The notes beneath the pieces were generated by a model. That model had not been told where the DNA came from, did no database searches, and saw nothing but the letters and a program-made list of their open reading frames with translations. Of a stretch of DNA of 45,763 nucleotides, positions 9,922 to 18,678 are shown piece after piece. The first letter of the stretch is position 1. The number at the start of each line of letters is the position of its first letter. A program made the translations under genes and the position numbers. The DNA is from Bacteroidales bacterium UBA1309 (lineage in GTDB: Bacteria; Bacteroidota; Bacteroidia; Bacteroidales; Dysgonomonadaceae), in the NCBI GenBank assembly GCA_002307185.1, contig DBTT01000006.1:10095-55857 (forward strand). Direction: 5' to 3'.

Positions 9922-11583
9922 ATGATAGCAGAAAATTTTATTAAACTCTACGAACGCAGTTTTAAAGATAATTGGGAGCTGCCTGCCTTGACGGATTATG
10001 CCGAGAAGAGGACTCTCACATACGGTGATTTTGCAAAAGAAATAGCATTTATTCATACGATTTTCTCCAAATATAATATTAAAAAAGGAGATAAAATAGC
10101 TCTTGTCGGTAAAAACAATAGCCATTGGTGTTCGGTCTATTTAGCTTCCGTTTCCTACGGGGCAGTTATTGTGCCGATCCTTCAGGACTTTCATATTGAC
10201 AATATTGTTCATATTATCAACCACTCGGAGTCGGTAATGTTGTTTACACACGAACAAATATGGGAGAACATAGAGGATACTCAGATTAGCAATGTTTTAG
10301 GTGTTTATTCTTTGACCAACATGCACTGCATCCACCAACAAAAGAATGAGAGTCCCAATCGTGCAGACCAGGAACTGAATGAAACATTCGGCAAGTGTTA
10401 TCCCGATGGATTCCAAAAAGAACACATCAGATATGCCCATGTTGACAATTCGGAAGAGGTGATATTGAGCTATACTTCAGGGACTACCGGTTTCAGCAAA
10501 GCGGTAATATTGACGGCCAACAATATGATTGGCAATATAAGTTCTGTCCGCAACCTGAACCTCTTGTTCAAAGGCGAAAGGATGTTGGCGTTGCTCCCTT
10601 TGGCCCATGCGTATGGCTGTGCATTCGATTTCTTGTATTCTCTGTCAGTTGGTGCTCATGTGACCTTGCTTGGGAAAACTCCTTCCCCAAAAGTCCTGCT
10701 GTTGGCCTTGGCTGACGTGAAGCCGAAGCTCATTATTTGTGTTCCGTTGATAATTGAGAAAATCTACAAGAAGCAAATTCTCCCTCAAATTTCAAGAAGA
10801 ACCACTAAGCTCGCATTGAGCGTACCATTTTTGGAACAAAAAGTCCATGCAAAAATTCGCCAAAAGCTTATCGATTCGTTAGGTGGAAATTTCAGGCAGG
10901 TGATTATAGGTGGAGCAGCACTAAACAAAGACGTTGAAGCATTTCTCTATAAGATAAAGTTTCCGTTCTCGGTTGGATATGGAATGACTGAATGTGGGCC
11001 TCTGGTCTCATTTGATCTGGCAAATGCTTTTGTACCAACCTCTTGTGGACGGATTTTGAAAGATGTGATGGACGTTCGGATTGATTCGGAGGATCCTTAC
11101 CGTGTATTGGGTGAGATTCAAGTAAAGGGAGAGAATGTGATGAAGGGCTATTACAAAAATGAAGAAGCTACTAAAGCCACTTTCACCGAAGATGGATGGC
11201 TTAGGACGGGCGACTTGGGGACTCTGGATAAGAATAAACGTATTTTTATACGTGGAAGGAGTAAATCCATGATTTTGGGGCCTAGCGGTCAAAATATTTT
11301 CCCGGAAGAGATAGAATCAAAAATTAACAATCTGCCTTATATTAAGGAGAGTGTCGTTATTCAGCGGAACGGAAAGCTGGTGGCTTTGGTGTATCCTGAT
11401 TTTGAAGCAATGGATGCTACGGGAGTGTCCCATAGGGAATTATCAGCTATAATGGCTGAAAACAAGATTGCTCTCAATGAGTCTTTGGCTAATTATGAAA
11501 ACATATCAGGAATCCAGATCTATCCCAATGAATTTGAGAAAACTCCCAAAAAGAGTATCAAAAGGTATCTATATGAAATGTGA
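9922..11583 (+). CDS. AMP-binding acyl-CoA synthetase (long-chain type)
   Basis: Adenylate-forming ligase expected to activate a fatty acid through an acyl-AMP intermediate. It has 553 residues. Core motifs appear in order: YTSGTTGFSKAV (ATP loop, near residue 181), YGMTECGPL (near 353), GWLRTGDLG, IFIRGRSKSMI, and the catalytic lysine in EKTPKKSIKRYLYEM at the extreme C-terminus. It has no carrier-protein domain. It is alone on the plus strand, with a good promoter. The exact substrate cannot be read from sequence; long-chain fatty acid is the family default. Confidence 0.88.
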   Translation: MIAENFIKLYERSFKDNWELPALTDYAEKRTLTYGDFAKEIAFIHTIFSKYNIKKGDKIALVGKNNSHWCSVYLASVSYGAVIVPILQDFHIDNIVHIINHSESVMLFTHEQIWENIEDTQISNVLGVYSLTNMHCIHQQKNESPNRADQELNETFGKCYPDGFQKEHIRYAHVDNSEEVILSYTSGTTGFSKAVILTANNMIGNISSVRNLNLLFKGERMLALLPLAHAYGCAFDFLYSLSVGAHVTLLGKTPSPKVLLLALADVKPKLIICVPLIIEKIYKKQILPQISRRTTKLALSVPFLEQKVHAKIRQKLIDSLGGNFRQVIIGGAALNKDVEAFLYKIKFPFSVGYGMTECGPLVSFDLANAFVPTSCGRILKDVMDVRIDSEDPYRVLGEIQVKGENVMKGYYKNEEATKATFTEDGWLRTGDLGTLDKNKRIFIRGRSKSMILGPSGQNIFPEEIESKINNLPYIKESVVIQRNGKLVALVYPDFEAMDATGVSHRELSAIMAENKIALNESLANYENISGIQIYPNEFEKTPKKSIKRYLYEM

Positions 11584-11693
11584 TTTTGTTTTTTAAGATT
11601 AAAATGATCTTATTCGTGTTTGAATTCGAATCTGATTACTGAATTTTAGGAAAAATCACAAAAAAAACAAGATTTTGAAAAAAAAAGGGATTC

Positions 11694-11729
11694 ATGTTAT
11701 GTAACATATCAAAATTCTATATAACTTTG
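11694..11729 (+). promoter_or_regulatory. Candidate promoter and palindrome before the small lipoprotein
   Basis: TAACTTTG at 11722-11729 fits the TAnnTTTG -7 consensus. The -33 region has no clear TTG but holds a near-perfect palindrome, ATGTTATGTAACAT (11694-11707). A regulator bound there would cover the -33 position, so the palindrome may be an operator. The distance from the box to the ATG is about 70 bases. Confidence 0.45.
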
Positions 11730-11800
11730 TCCCGTATTTCGGTTGAGAGATCAATTGGAAACATAAAAAAATTCATTTACCGTTTAAACAGAAAAAGAAA

Positions 11801-11986
11801 ATGAAAAAATTAGTTTTATTTGCTGTTGCTCTTGTAGCAATTTCTTTCGCTTCTTGCAAAAAAGCTGCTTCTGAAGCTCCTGCTACTGCTGATACAACTG
11901 CTGTAGCTGACACTGCTGCTGCTGTAGATTCAGTTGCTGCTGCTCCTGCTGATTCAGCTGCTGCTGACTCTGCTGCTGTGAAATAA
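11801..11986 (+). CDS. Small Ala-rich lipoprotein, low complexity
   Basis: 61-residue predicted lipoprotein of unknown function. The signal peptide MKKLVLFAVALVAISFASC ends in a lipobox with Cys19. The mature part is only about 42 residues and consists almost entirely of Ala, Asp, Thr, Ser, Val and Pro in an irregular repeat (TADTTAVADTAAAVDSVAAA), acidic and probably disordered. It is monocistronic, with its own promoter-like box and terminator, which argues that it is a real, perhaps abundant, gene. It could be a surface or periplasmic spacer; no domain is recognised. The antisense frame is also open, but only because of the skewed composition. Confidence 0.8.
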   Translation: MKKLVLFAVALVAISFASCKKAASEAPATADTTAVADTAAAVDSVAAAPADSAAADSAAVK

Positions 11987-12013
11987 TTTTGCAAGGCAAA
12001 CAAGCTCAAACAA

Positions 12014-12045
12014 GAGAAACCTGTATGGTTTACATATAGGTTCTC
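12014..12045 (+). other. Stem-loop in the 3' region of the lipoprotein mRNA
   Basis: GAGAAACCTGTAT can pair with ATAGGTTCTC with a single-base bulge. It lies between the lipoprotein stop codon and its terminator, has no U-tract of its own, and may protect the mRNA 3' end. Confidence 0.45.
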
Positions 12046-12057
12046 TCTGAAGAAACA

Positions 12058-12095
12058 AAGACTCAATGTTCAATCATTGAGCCTTTTTGTTTTTT
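12058..12095 (+). terminator. Terminator between the lipoprotein gene and trmD
   Basis: CTCAATG/CATTGAG stem with a six-base loop, extended by A-rich/T-rich flanks and followed by TTTTTGTTTTTT. It sits between two convergent genes and ends the lipoprotein transcript; the A-rich left side may also help stop trmD transcription. Confidence 0.75.
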
Positions 12096-12133
12096 AAGAG
12101 GAAATCTTGGCAGTGTGTGGTTTTGGTTCTATT

Positions 12134-12808
12134 TTACTTCAACAAATCAGGTCTCAACCTCAAGGTTCTTTCCACAGCCTGTTCGTGTTTCCAGTCGCTG
12201 ATCTTCGCCTCGTGTCCCGAAAGAAGTATGTCGGGAACGTGCCAGCCTTTGTATTCCGCCGGGCGGGTGTAAACGGGTGGTGCCAGCAGGTTGTCTTGGA
12301 AAGAATCGGATAGTGCAGATTGTTCGTCTCCGATTGCACCGGGGATCACCCTCACCACAGCATCTGCAATCATAGCAGCGGCCAGCTCTCCCCCTGTCAG
12401 CACAAAATCACCTATCGAGATCTCTTTCGTGATAAGGTGTTCGCGGATGCGGTAATCGATCCCTTTGTAGTGTCCGCAAAGAATGATGATGTTTTCGAGC
12501 AACGATAGGGAGTTGGCCGTTTTTTGGTCAAACAGAGCCCCGTCGGGAGAAGTATAGATTACTTCATCGTAGTTCCGTTCTGCTTTTAAGGCAGATATGG
12601 CGTTGTCTATCGGTTCGATAGTCATCACCATGCCGGCCTCTCCTCCAAATGGGTAATCGTCCACGCGGCGGTGCTTGTCGGTCGAATAATCGCGAAGGTT
12701 GTGCAAATGAATCTCAACAAGGCCTTTGTCCCTGGCCCTTTTCAAAATGGAGCAATTGATGGAGCCTTCGAGCATTTCCGGCAAAACGGTTATAATGTCA
12801 ATTCGCAT
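12134..12808 (-). CDS. trmD: tRNA (guanine37-N1)-methyltransferase
   Basis: SPOUT-class enzyme that methylates G37 of tRNAs reading CNN and some other codons, preventing +1 frameshifts. It has 224 residues, the normal bacterial length. It starts MRIDIITVLPEML and contains VDDYPFGGEAGMVM and YTSPDGALFDQ. The deep trefoil-knot AdoMet site is CGHYKGIDYRIREH and SIGDFVLTGGELAAAMIADA. LLAPPVYTRPAEYKGWHVPD near the C-terminus carries the tRNA-contact segment. It follows udk after a 23-bp gap on the same strand, so the two are likely cotranscribed. Confidence 0.96.
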   Translation of the reverse strand: MRIDIITVLPEMLEGSINCSILKRARDKGLVEIHLHNLRDYSTDKHRRVDDYPFGGEAGMVMTIEPIDNAISALKAERNYDEVIYTSPDGALFDQKTANSLSLLENIIILCGHYKGIDYRIREHLITKEISIGDFVLTGGELAAAMIADAVVRVIPGAIGDEQSALSDSFQDNLLAPPVYTRPAEYKGWHVPDILLSGHEAKISDWKHEQAVERTLRLRPDLLK

Positions 12809-12831
12809 AGTGTTTTTTATCTCTCATTTTT

Positions 12832-13443
12832 TTAACAACTGATTTTCTGAAGGATGGCCGATGCGATGAAGTCGGCAGCCTTCTCGTTCAATCCTCCACC
12901 CATCACCAACATATCCGCCTGTTGGCGAGAAGGTTCGATGAACTCTTCGTGCATGGGTCTCACCGTTTTGTAATATCGGTCGATCACGTCTTTGGTGGTG
13001 CGTCCCCGAGATTCCATGTCGCGTTCAATAATACGGGTCAATCGTTGGTCGGCCGGGACTTCGAGATATACCTTCATGTCCATTTCTCCACACAAAGGCA
13101 GAAAGGTGTAAATCAGGATGCCTTCAACCAATAAAATTTTCTTTGGTTTCACTGGGATGATTTCTTTTTGCCGTTCACAAGTCAGATAGGAATAAGTGGG
13201 ACGTTGGATCTCGAATCCTTGCTTGAGTTTCCGAATATCTTTCAATAACAATTCCCATTCGATGGAGTTCGGATGATCGAAATTAAGTTTAAGCCTCTCT
13301 TCCATCGGAAGGTGGGAACTGTCGCGGTAGTATGCGTCTTGAGGCAAAATAGCGATATTTTCGCAGGGAATTCGGCGTAGAACGCTCTCCACCAGGGTTG
13401 TTTTTCCCGAACCGGAACCACCGGCAATACCAATTACGTACAT
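12832..13443 (-). CDS. udk: Uridine kinase
   Basis: Phosphorylates uridine and cytidine in pyrimidine salvage, in the cytoplasm. It has 203 residues. The Walker A motif GIAGGSGSGKTTLVESVL is at residues 5-22. QDAYYRD holds the conserved substrate-binding Asp-Tyr-Tyr. FDHPNSIEWELL and ERDMESRGRTTKDVIDRYY (lid/CMP-binding region) match the family. It starts 190 bp from the divergently transcribed topoisomerase IV gene; TATCTTTG at 13461-13468 is a partial promoter. Confidence 0.94.
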   Translation of the reverse strand: MYVIGIAGGSGSGKTTLVESVLRRIPCENIAILPQDAYYRDSSHLPMEERLKLNFDHPNSIEWELLLKDIRKLKQGFEIQRPTYSYLTCERQKEIIPVKPKKILLVEGILIYTFLPLCGEMDMKVYLEVPADQRLTRIIERDMESRGRTTKDVIDRYYKTVRPMHEEFIEPSRQQADMLVMGGGLNEKAADFIASAILQKISC

Positions 13444-13460
13444 AATGGAACATTTTTGAA

Positions 13461-13468
13461 CAAAGATA
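13461..13468 (-). promoter_or_regulatory. Candidate -7 box for udk-trmD
   Basis: TATCTTTG on the minus strand, 17 bases before the udk ATG, fits TAnnTTTG. The -33 element is not evident, so this is a partial match. Confidence 0.4.
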
Positions 13469-13515
13469 AGCGTATGAGTCGTTAAAAATGAAATGAAATG
13501 AATAAAAATGCGATT

Positions 13516-13545
13516 TTGAAAATAACATCAAAAAAACTAACTTTG
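13516..13545 (+). promoter_or_regulatory. Bacteroidetes-type promoter of the topoisomerase IV gene
   Basis: TTG, a 19-base spacer, then TAACTTTG: a good -33/-7 match. It gives a leader of about 90 bases that includes the inverted repeats at 13564-13593, which could form a hairpin in the 5' untranslated RNA. Confidence 0.65.
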
Positions 13546-13563
13546 AGAAATTTTCATTTGGAG

Positions 13564-13606
13564 GCGAATTCGCTTATTTGCAATTTTGCAAATCCGTGGA
13601 TTCACC
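13564..13606. repeat. Palindromic intergenic repeat, copy 1
   Basis: Two short palindromes in a row: GCGAATTCGC, then ATTTGCAA-TT-TTGCAAAT. They are followed by GCAAATCCGTGGATTCACC, which differs at only three positions (all transitions) from a segment at 24640-24658 in the pst operon. This suggests one dispersed repeat family. It lies in the leader of the topoisomerase gene. Confidence 0.55.
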
Positions 13607-13642
13607 ATTATGACATCAGCCAACAAAAGAATGAACTAACAT

Positions 13643-16354
13643 ATGTTTCCGAAAGACGATTTTACTGAAAATACTGAAGATTTCGAAAGCGAAAACGATG
13701 GAGAGCTGCAAGACGGACTTTCTGAGGGGGAGATTTCATCCGGACATTCTGATTACAAAGTTCCATTGAGGGAAGGGGATAGTCAAACTCATCTTTCGGG
13801 CATGTTTCAGGACTGGTTTCTGGATTATGCTTCTTATGTGATTCTTGAACGTGCTGTTCCCCACATTGTTGATGGATTGAAGCCCGTTCAGCGTCGTATC
13901 TTGCATTCCATGAAGCGGATGGATGACGGCCGCTACAACAAGGTGGCGAACATCATTGGGCACACCATGCAGTTTCACCCTCATGGAGATGCTTCCATTG
14001 GGGATGCCTTGGTGCAATTGGGGCAAAAGGATTTGCTCGTGGATTGCCAGGGAAACTGGGGGAATGTGCTCACCGGAGATGGTGCGGCGGCCCCCCGATA
14101 CATCGAGGCTCGTTTGTCAAAGTTTGCCATTGAAGTGCTTTTCAATCCAAAGACGACCGATTGGAAACTATCTTATGATGGTCGAAACAAGGAGCCGGTG
14201 GCACTTCCCGTGAAGTTTCCCCTGCTTTTGGCACAAGGGGTTGAAGGGATTGCCGTAGGGCTTTCTTCAAAAATATTGCCGCACAATTTCAATGAAATAT
14301 GTGTGGCTTGCGTGGCCTACCTTCAAGGGGAAAGCTTTCAATTGTTTCCGGATTTTCAAACGGGAGGCTACATCGATGTGGACAAATACAACGATGGAGA
14401 ACGCGGCGGTTCGGTGAAAGTTCGTGCGAAAATCTCAAAATTAGATAACAAAACGCTTGTTATCACCGATGTGCCATTTGGCCGTACCACCTCTTCGTTG
14501 GTAGATTCCATTCTGAAAGCCAACGACAAGGGCAAGATTAAGATCCGGAAAGTGGATGACATCACCGCACGAAATGTGGAAATTCATGTTCATTTGGCTC
14601 CGGGTGTTTCTTCCGACAAAACCATTGATGCCTTGTATGCCTTCACCGATTGTGAAATAAGCATTTCGCCCAACTGCTGTGTGATTGAGGAAAACAAGCC
14701 CCGGTTCACCAACATCAGCGAGGTACTCCGTCACACGACCGACAACTCGATGGCTTTGCTGAAGCAGGAACTGGAGATTGAGAGGGCGGAACTTCTTGAA
14801 AACTTGATGTTTGCTTCGTTGGAGAAAATCTTCATTCAGGAAAGGATATACAAGGACAAAGAATTTGAAAATGCTAAAAGCATGGACGAAGCTTTGGCGC
14901 ATATCGAAAAATGCTTGGCTCCCTTCAAGGAGATATTTATCCGCGAAATCACCCGCGATGACTTGCTCAAACTGATGGAAATCCGCATGGCCAGGATTCT
15001 GAAATTTAATTCGGACAAGGCGGAAGAACTGATTGCCAAGATCAAGGAGCAGGTGCAAGAAATCGACCACAATTTGCTGCATATCGTTGATTTCACGATC
15101 TCGTGGTTTGTGATGTTGAAAGAAAAATACGGGAAGAATTTTCCCCGCTGCACCGAAATCCGGAATTTTGATACGATTGAGGCCACCAAAGTGGTTGAAG
15201 CCAACGAAAAGCTTTATATAAACCGCGAAGAAGGATTTATTGGTACTGCCTTGAAAAAGGACGAGTTTGTAGCGAACTGTTCCGACATAGACGACATCAT
15301 TATTTTCTACAAAGACGGAAAATTCAAGGTAGTGAAAGTTTCCGAGAAAATGTTTGTCGGGAAAAATATCCTCCATTTGGACGTCTTCAAGCGGAACGAT
15401 AAACGGACGATTTACAATGTGATTTATCGTCATGGAAAAATCGGGCCGTATTTTATCAAACGTTTTTCAGTCATTGGTATCACTCGCGATAAAGAGTATG
15501 ACGTGACACAGGGAGAGGCGGGATCGAAGGTTGTGTATTTCACCGCCAATCCAAACGGCGAAGCCGAAACGGTGAAAGTGATTCTGAAGCCAAAACCTCG
15601 CCAGAAAATCTTGAGTTTCGAAAAAGATTTTACCGACATTGTTATCAAAGGCCGTCAATCGATGGGAAATATTCTGACCAAAGCCGATGTTCATAAAATA
15701 ACCTTGAAACAAAAAGGCGGTTCCACTTTGGGCGGTCGCAAAGTGTGGTTCGATCCGGATGTCCTGAGGTTGAACTACGATGGCCGGGGCAATTATCTGG
15801 GCGAATTCCAGAGCGATGACCAAATACTTATAGTAAGCAAATCGGGAGAGTTCTACACATCCAATTTCGATTTGACAAACCACTACGACAAGGATATTCT
15901 TCGTATCGAGAAATTTGATGGAAATAAGGTGTGGACTTGTGCGCTCTACGATGCCGATCAGAAGTTTTATTATTTGAAACGGTTTCAATTGGAGCCTTCG
16001 GCCAAAAAACAAAGCTTCTTGGGTGAAAATCCGAATTCCCAATTGATTTTATTGACAGACACAGTATATCCAAGGGTTTCGGTTGTCTTTGGTGGAACAG
16101 AAAGCTATCGGGAAGCGTTGGATCTGGATGCCGAAGAATTTATCGGGGTGAAAAGCTTCAAGGCAAAAGGCAAACGGGTATCGACATTTCAGGTGGAAGC
16201 TATTGCGGAATTGGAGCCGTTGCGTTTCCCTCAGCCGGAAGAAGCGGTTGCGGAAGAGGAGGACGTTGAAGTGGAGGATATTCCTGAAAATTTCAAATCA
16301 GATAATGAATTGCTTGATGACATAGTTGGCCAGCATCGAATTGATTTTGAATAA
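13643..16354 (+). CDS. parC: DNA topoisomerase IV subunit A
   Basis: Breakage-reunion subunit of a type IIA topoisomerase that decatenates chromosomes together with ParE. It has 903 residues, the long Bacteroidetes form. DYASYVILERAVPHIVDGLK (residue 61 on), QRRILHSMKRMDDGRYNKVA and GHTMQFHPHGDASIGDALV form the DNA gate. The catalytic tyrosine is Tyr153 in PRYIEARLSKF. The C-terminal half is the blade-type DNA-wrapping region, without the canonical GyrA box that I could identify, which favours ParC over GyrA. It ends with an acidic tail (EEAVAEEEDVEVEDIPE). The N-terminal 40 residues are also acidic and nonconserved. parE is not adjacent in the window. Confidence 0.92.
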   Translation: MFPKDDFTENTEDFESENDGELQDGLSEGEISSGHSDYKVPLREGDSQTHLSGMFQDWFLDYASYVILERAVPHIVDGLKPVQRRILHSMKRMDDGRYNKVANIIGHTMQFHPHGDASIGDALVQLGQKDLLVDCQGNWGNVLTGDGAAAPRYIEARLSKFAIEVLFNPKTTDWKLSYDGRNKEPVALPVKFPLLLAQGVEGIAVGLSSKILPHNFNEICVACVAYLQGESFQLFPDFQTGGYIDVDKYNDGERGGSVKVRAKISKLDNKTLVITDVPFGRTTSSLVDSILKANDKGKIKIRKVDDITARNVEIHVHLAPGVSSDKTIDALYAFTDCEISISPNCCVIEENKPRFTNISEVLRHTTDNSMALLKQELEIERAELLENLMFASLEKIFIQERIYKDKEFENAKSMDEALAHIEKCLAPFKEIFIREITRDDLLKLMEIRMARILKFNSDKAEELIAKIKEQVQEIDHNLLHIVDFTISWFVMLKEKYGKNFPRCTEIRNFDTIEATKVVEANEKLYINREEGFIGTALKKDEFVANCSDIDDIIIFYKDGKFKVVKVSEKMFVGKNILHLDVFKRNDKRTIYNVIYRHGKIGPYFIKRFSVIGITRDKEYDVTQGEAGSKVVYFTANPNGEAETVKVILKPKPRQKILSFEKDFTDIVIKGRQSMGNILTKADVHKITLKQKGGSTLGGRKVWFDPDVLRLNYDGRGNYLGEFQSDDQILIVSKSGEFYTSNFDLTNHYDKDILRIEKFDGNKVWTCALYDADQKFYYLKRFQLEPSAKKQSFLGENPNSQLILLTDTVYPRVSVVFGGTESYREALDLDAEEFIGVKSFKAKGKRVSTFQVEAIAELEPLRFPQPEEAVAEEEDVEVEDIPENFKSDNELLDDIVGQHRIDFE

Positions 16355-16383
16355 AAAAAGAATCGGGAGACTGAAAAAATTGG

Positions 16384-17229
16384 ATGAGAATGAAAATTTC
16401 ATGTTTATTGATGTGGCTTTGCGGTGGTATAGCACTGGCTCAAAATGATACCGTTTTGTTAACAAAGCCTCTTTGGGCTGTCAACAAGACCACTTCCATT
16501 GGATATGGTTCTGCCAGCGTGTATGACACTTATCTTTCCCCGTTAGAGTATAAAGGCAATTCTTATTCTTTTCTTCACGAACGGGTGAGCCGAACTCATT
16601 TTTTTGATAATAAATTGATTAAGCAGCAACTGTTCAGCATCAATCTTACCAGTTCGCAAAATCCCGCAAAAAATGCAACAGCTTATTCGGTGATAGGAGA
16701 ATACCGGTTGGGCGTCCATTATCCTGTTTGGCAAAAAGGAAATTTCCGCTTTCGTGCAGGTGGAATATGGAATCTTGGAGGGGGCGTTATTTACAACGGG
16801 CGCAACTCCAACAATCCGGCTTCGGCTAAGGCTTATTCAAATCTGAATGCTTCTGTGCAGTCCTTTTTCCGGTGGAAAAGTATGTTGCTCCGTTGGCAGT
16901 TGGATACGCCTCTTGCCGGTGTGTTTTTTACTCCTGAATACGGTGAATCGTATTATGAAATTTCGTTGGGGAATTATCCCAATTGTGTGCATTTTGCATC
17001 GATTCACAACCAGCGTGCCTTGCAGAGTTATCTCTCTGTGGATTTTCCCTTGAATAATTGGACAATTAGACTCGGGTTTCAAAGTTCGCTCACTCAAACC
17101 AGGGCCAACAGTCTCATTTCGCATCTTTACACACACAACATCATGATTGGCTTGGTTAGCGAATCGCTCAATTTGAGCGGAAAAAAATTGAAGAAAACCA
17201 AGATTTTCAAAAGTGCATTGGAAGAATAA
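16384..17229 (+). CDS. DUF3316 family protein, secreted or outer membrane
   Basis: Uncharacterised Bacteroidetes protein of 281 residues. The signal peptide is MKISCLLMWLCGGIALA, with cleavage before QNDT; ATG codons at 16384 and 16390 are both possible starts, the second placing the basic residue nearer the signal core. The rest is rich in aromatic beta-strand patterns (SYSFLHERVSRTHFFDNKLI, YRLGVHYPVWQKGNFRFRAG), suggesting a small beta-barrel at the outer membrane. The family call rests on the overall pattern and a strong resemblance to DUF3316. It begins 29 bp after parC on the same strand and may be read from the same transcript, with no functional link known. Confidence 0.7.
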   Translation: MRMKISCLLMWLCGGIALAQNDTVLLTKPLWAVNKTTSIGYGSASVYDTYLSPLEYKGNSYSFLHERVSRTHFFDNKLIKQQLFSINLTSSQNPAKNATAYSVIGEYRLGVHYPVWQKGNFRFRAGGIWNLGGGVIYNGRNSNNPASAKAYSNLNASVQSFFRWKSMLLRWQLDTPLAGVFFTPEYGESYYEISLGNYPNCVHFASIHNQRALQSYLSVDFPLNNWTIRLGFQSSLTQTRANSLISHLYTHNIMIGLVSESLNLSGKKLKKTKIFKSALEE

Positions 17230-17332
17230 GCCTTGCATGAACAAAGGGGTTCGCTAAGACTATTTTTAGGATGAAAAAATACGATTCATCCAATTAGATA
17301 TTAATCAAACGACGAGTACAAGCCTAAATTAT

Positions 17333-18577
17333 ATGTCAATTATTAAGCCATTCAAAGGGCTTCGACCTCCAAAAGATATTGTGGCTGAAGTCTCTTCTCG
17401 CCCTTACGACGTACTGAGTTCAGATGAGGCGCGCAAGGAAGCTGAAGGAAATCCCAAATCACTTTATCACATCATAAAGCCCGAGATCGATTTTGATTTG
17501 TCGGTGGATGAACACGACGAAGTTGTTTACCAACGGGCTGTTGAGAATTTTGAGCTCTTCCAGCAAAAAGGGTGGTTGGTGCAAGATGCCAAAGAGATGT
17601 ATTACCTGTATGCCCAGACAATGGGTAGCCGTACCCAATATGGTTGGGTGGTTTGCGTTCATTTGATCGACTATTTCTCCGGAAAGATCAAGAAGCACGA
17701 GTTGACCCGAAAGGACAAAGAGGAAGACCGGATGAAACATGTGCGTGAGAATAATGCGAACATTGAACCGGTGTTTTTTGCATTTCCCGACAATGCCGGG
17801 CTGGAAAAGATTGCACAACAAGTCACGAGCCGACCTCAGGAATACGATTTTGTTTCGCACGACGGAATTCGCCACCAGTTTTGGCTCGTGGAAGAAGATA
17901 AAGATATTCAGCGAATTACAGAGCTTTTTTCTCAAATACCGGAGATGTATATTGCTGATGGCCACCATCGTTCGGCAGCCGCAGCTTTGGTGGGAGCAGA
18001 GAAAGCAATGCAGAATCCAAATCATCGGGGAGATGAAGAATACAACTATTTTATGGCCGTTTGTTTTCCTGATAGCCAGTTGAATATCATGGATTATAAC
18101 CGTTTGGTGAAAGATCTCAACGGCTTGTCGCACGATGATTTCTTGAAAAGAATATCAGCTTATTTCACGATCAACGAACAGGGGAAAAACATGGAGAAAC
18201 CGCAGGCATTGCATCATTTCTCCATTTATTTGGATGGAGAATGTTATAGCTTGGTTGCGAAACCTGAATTTTATGACGACAAGGACCCCATTGCAGTATT
18301 GGATGTGACAATTTCGTCGAAATATATTTTGGATGAGGTTCTCGGAATCAAAGACCTTCGCACCGACAAAAGAATTGATTTTGTGGGCGGAATTCGAGGT
18401 TTGGGAGAGTTGAAAAGCCGGATTGACAGCGGAGAAATGCGCTTGGCTTTGGCACTATATCCCGTGTCGATACAGCAATTGATCGACATCGCCGATACTG
18501 GAAACATCATGCCGCCAAAAACTACCTGGTTTGAACCAAAATTGCGTTCGGGATTAGTGATTCATAAACTCGATTGA
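17333..18577 (+). CDS. DUF1015 family protein
   Basis: Conserved cytoplasmic protein of 414 residues and unknown biochemical function. It begins IIKPFKGLRPPKDIVAEVSS and RPYDVLSSDEARKEAEGNP, the signature of the DUF1015 family. MYIADGHHRSAAA near residue 210 is the conserved His-rich motif, suggesting a metal- or nucleotide-related site. FVGGIRGLGELKSRIDSGE and ALYPVSIQQLIDIAD follow near the C-terminus. In related genomes the family often neighbours serine-biosynthesis genes, but none is present here. Transcription ends at the hairpin 18618-18651. The family call is strong; the function is unknown. Confidence 0.88.
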   Translation: MSIIKPFKGLRPPKDIVAEVSSRPYDVLSSDEARKEAEGNPKSLYHIIKPEIDFDLSVDEHDEVVYQRAVENFELFQQKGWLVQDAKEMYYLYAQTMGSRTQYGWVVCVHLIDYFSGKIKKHELTRKDKEEDRMKHVRENNANIEPVFFAFPDNAGLEKIAQQVTSRPQEYDFVSHDGIRHQFWLVEEDKDIQRITELFSQIPEMYIADGHHRSAAAALVGAEKAMQNPNHRGDEEYNYFMAVCFPDSQLNIMDYNRLVKDLNGLSHDDFLKRISAYFTINEQGKNMEKPQALHHFSIYLDGECYSLVAKPEFYDDKDPIAVLDVTISSKYILDEVLGIKDLRTDKRIDFVGGIRGLGELKSRIDSGEMRLALALYPVSIQQLIDIADTGNIMPPKTTWFEPKLRSGLVIHKLD

Positions 18578-18617
18578 GCGAATTGTTTCGGGAGAAAATA
18601 ATTTGTAGAGAGACAAG

Positions 18618-18651
18618 AAAGGGCAACCGCTTATTTTACGGGTTGCCCTTT
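18618..18651. terminator. Bidirectional terminator between DUF1015 and phoR-like genes
   Basis: Perfect 11-bp inverted repeat, AAAGGGCAACC/GGTTGCCCTTT, with a 12-base loop and a T-run on the plus side. It lies between convergent genes and can serve both. Confidence 0.88.
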
Positions 18652-18678
18652 TTCTATTTTCTATATTGCGTGGATGTG

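Noticed and set aside
11773..12066. Long minus-strand frame over the small lipoprotein
   Set aside because: A by-product of the repetitive GCT/GCA codons; the plus-strand frame has a signal peptide, lipobox and terminator.
14441..15433. 330-residue minus-strand frame inside parC
   Set aside because: Shadow of the conserved topoisomerase gene, without motifs or start context of its own.
17269..17291. Hairpin GGATGAA/TTCATCC as terminator of the DUF3316 gene
   Set aside because: Stem of only 7 A/T-leaning pairs and no U-tract; too weak to call.
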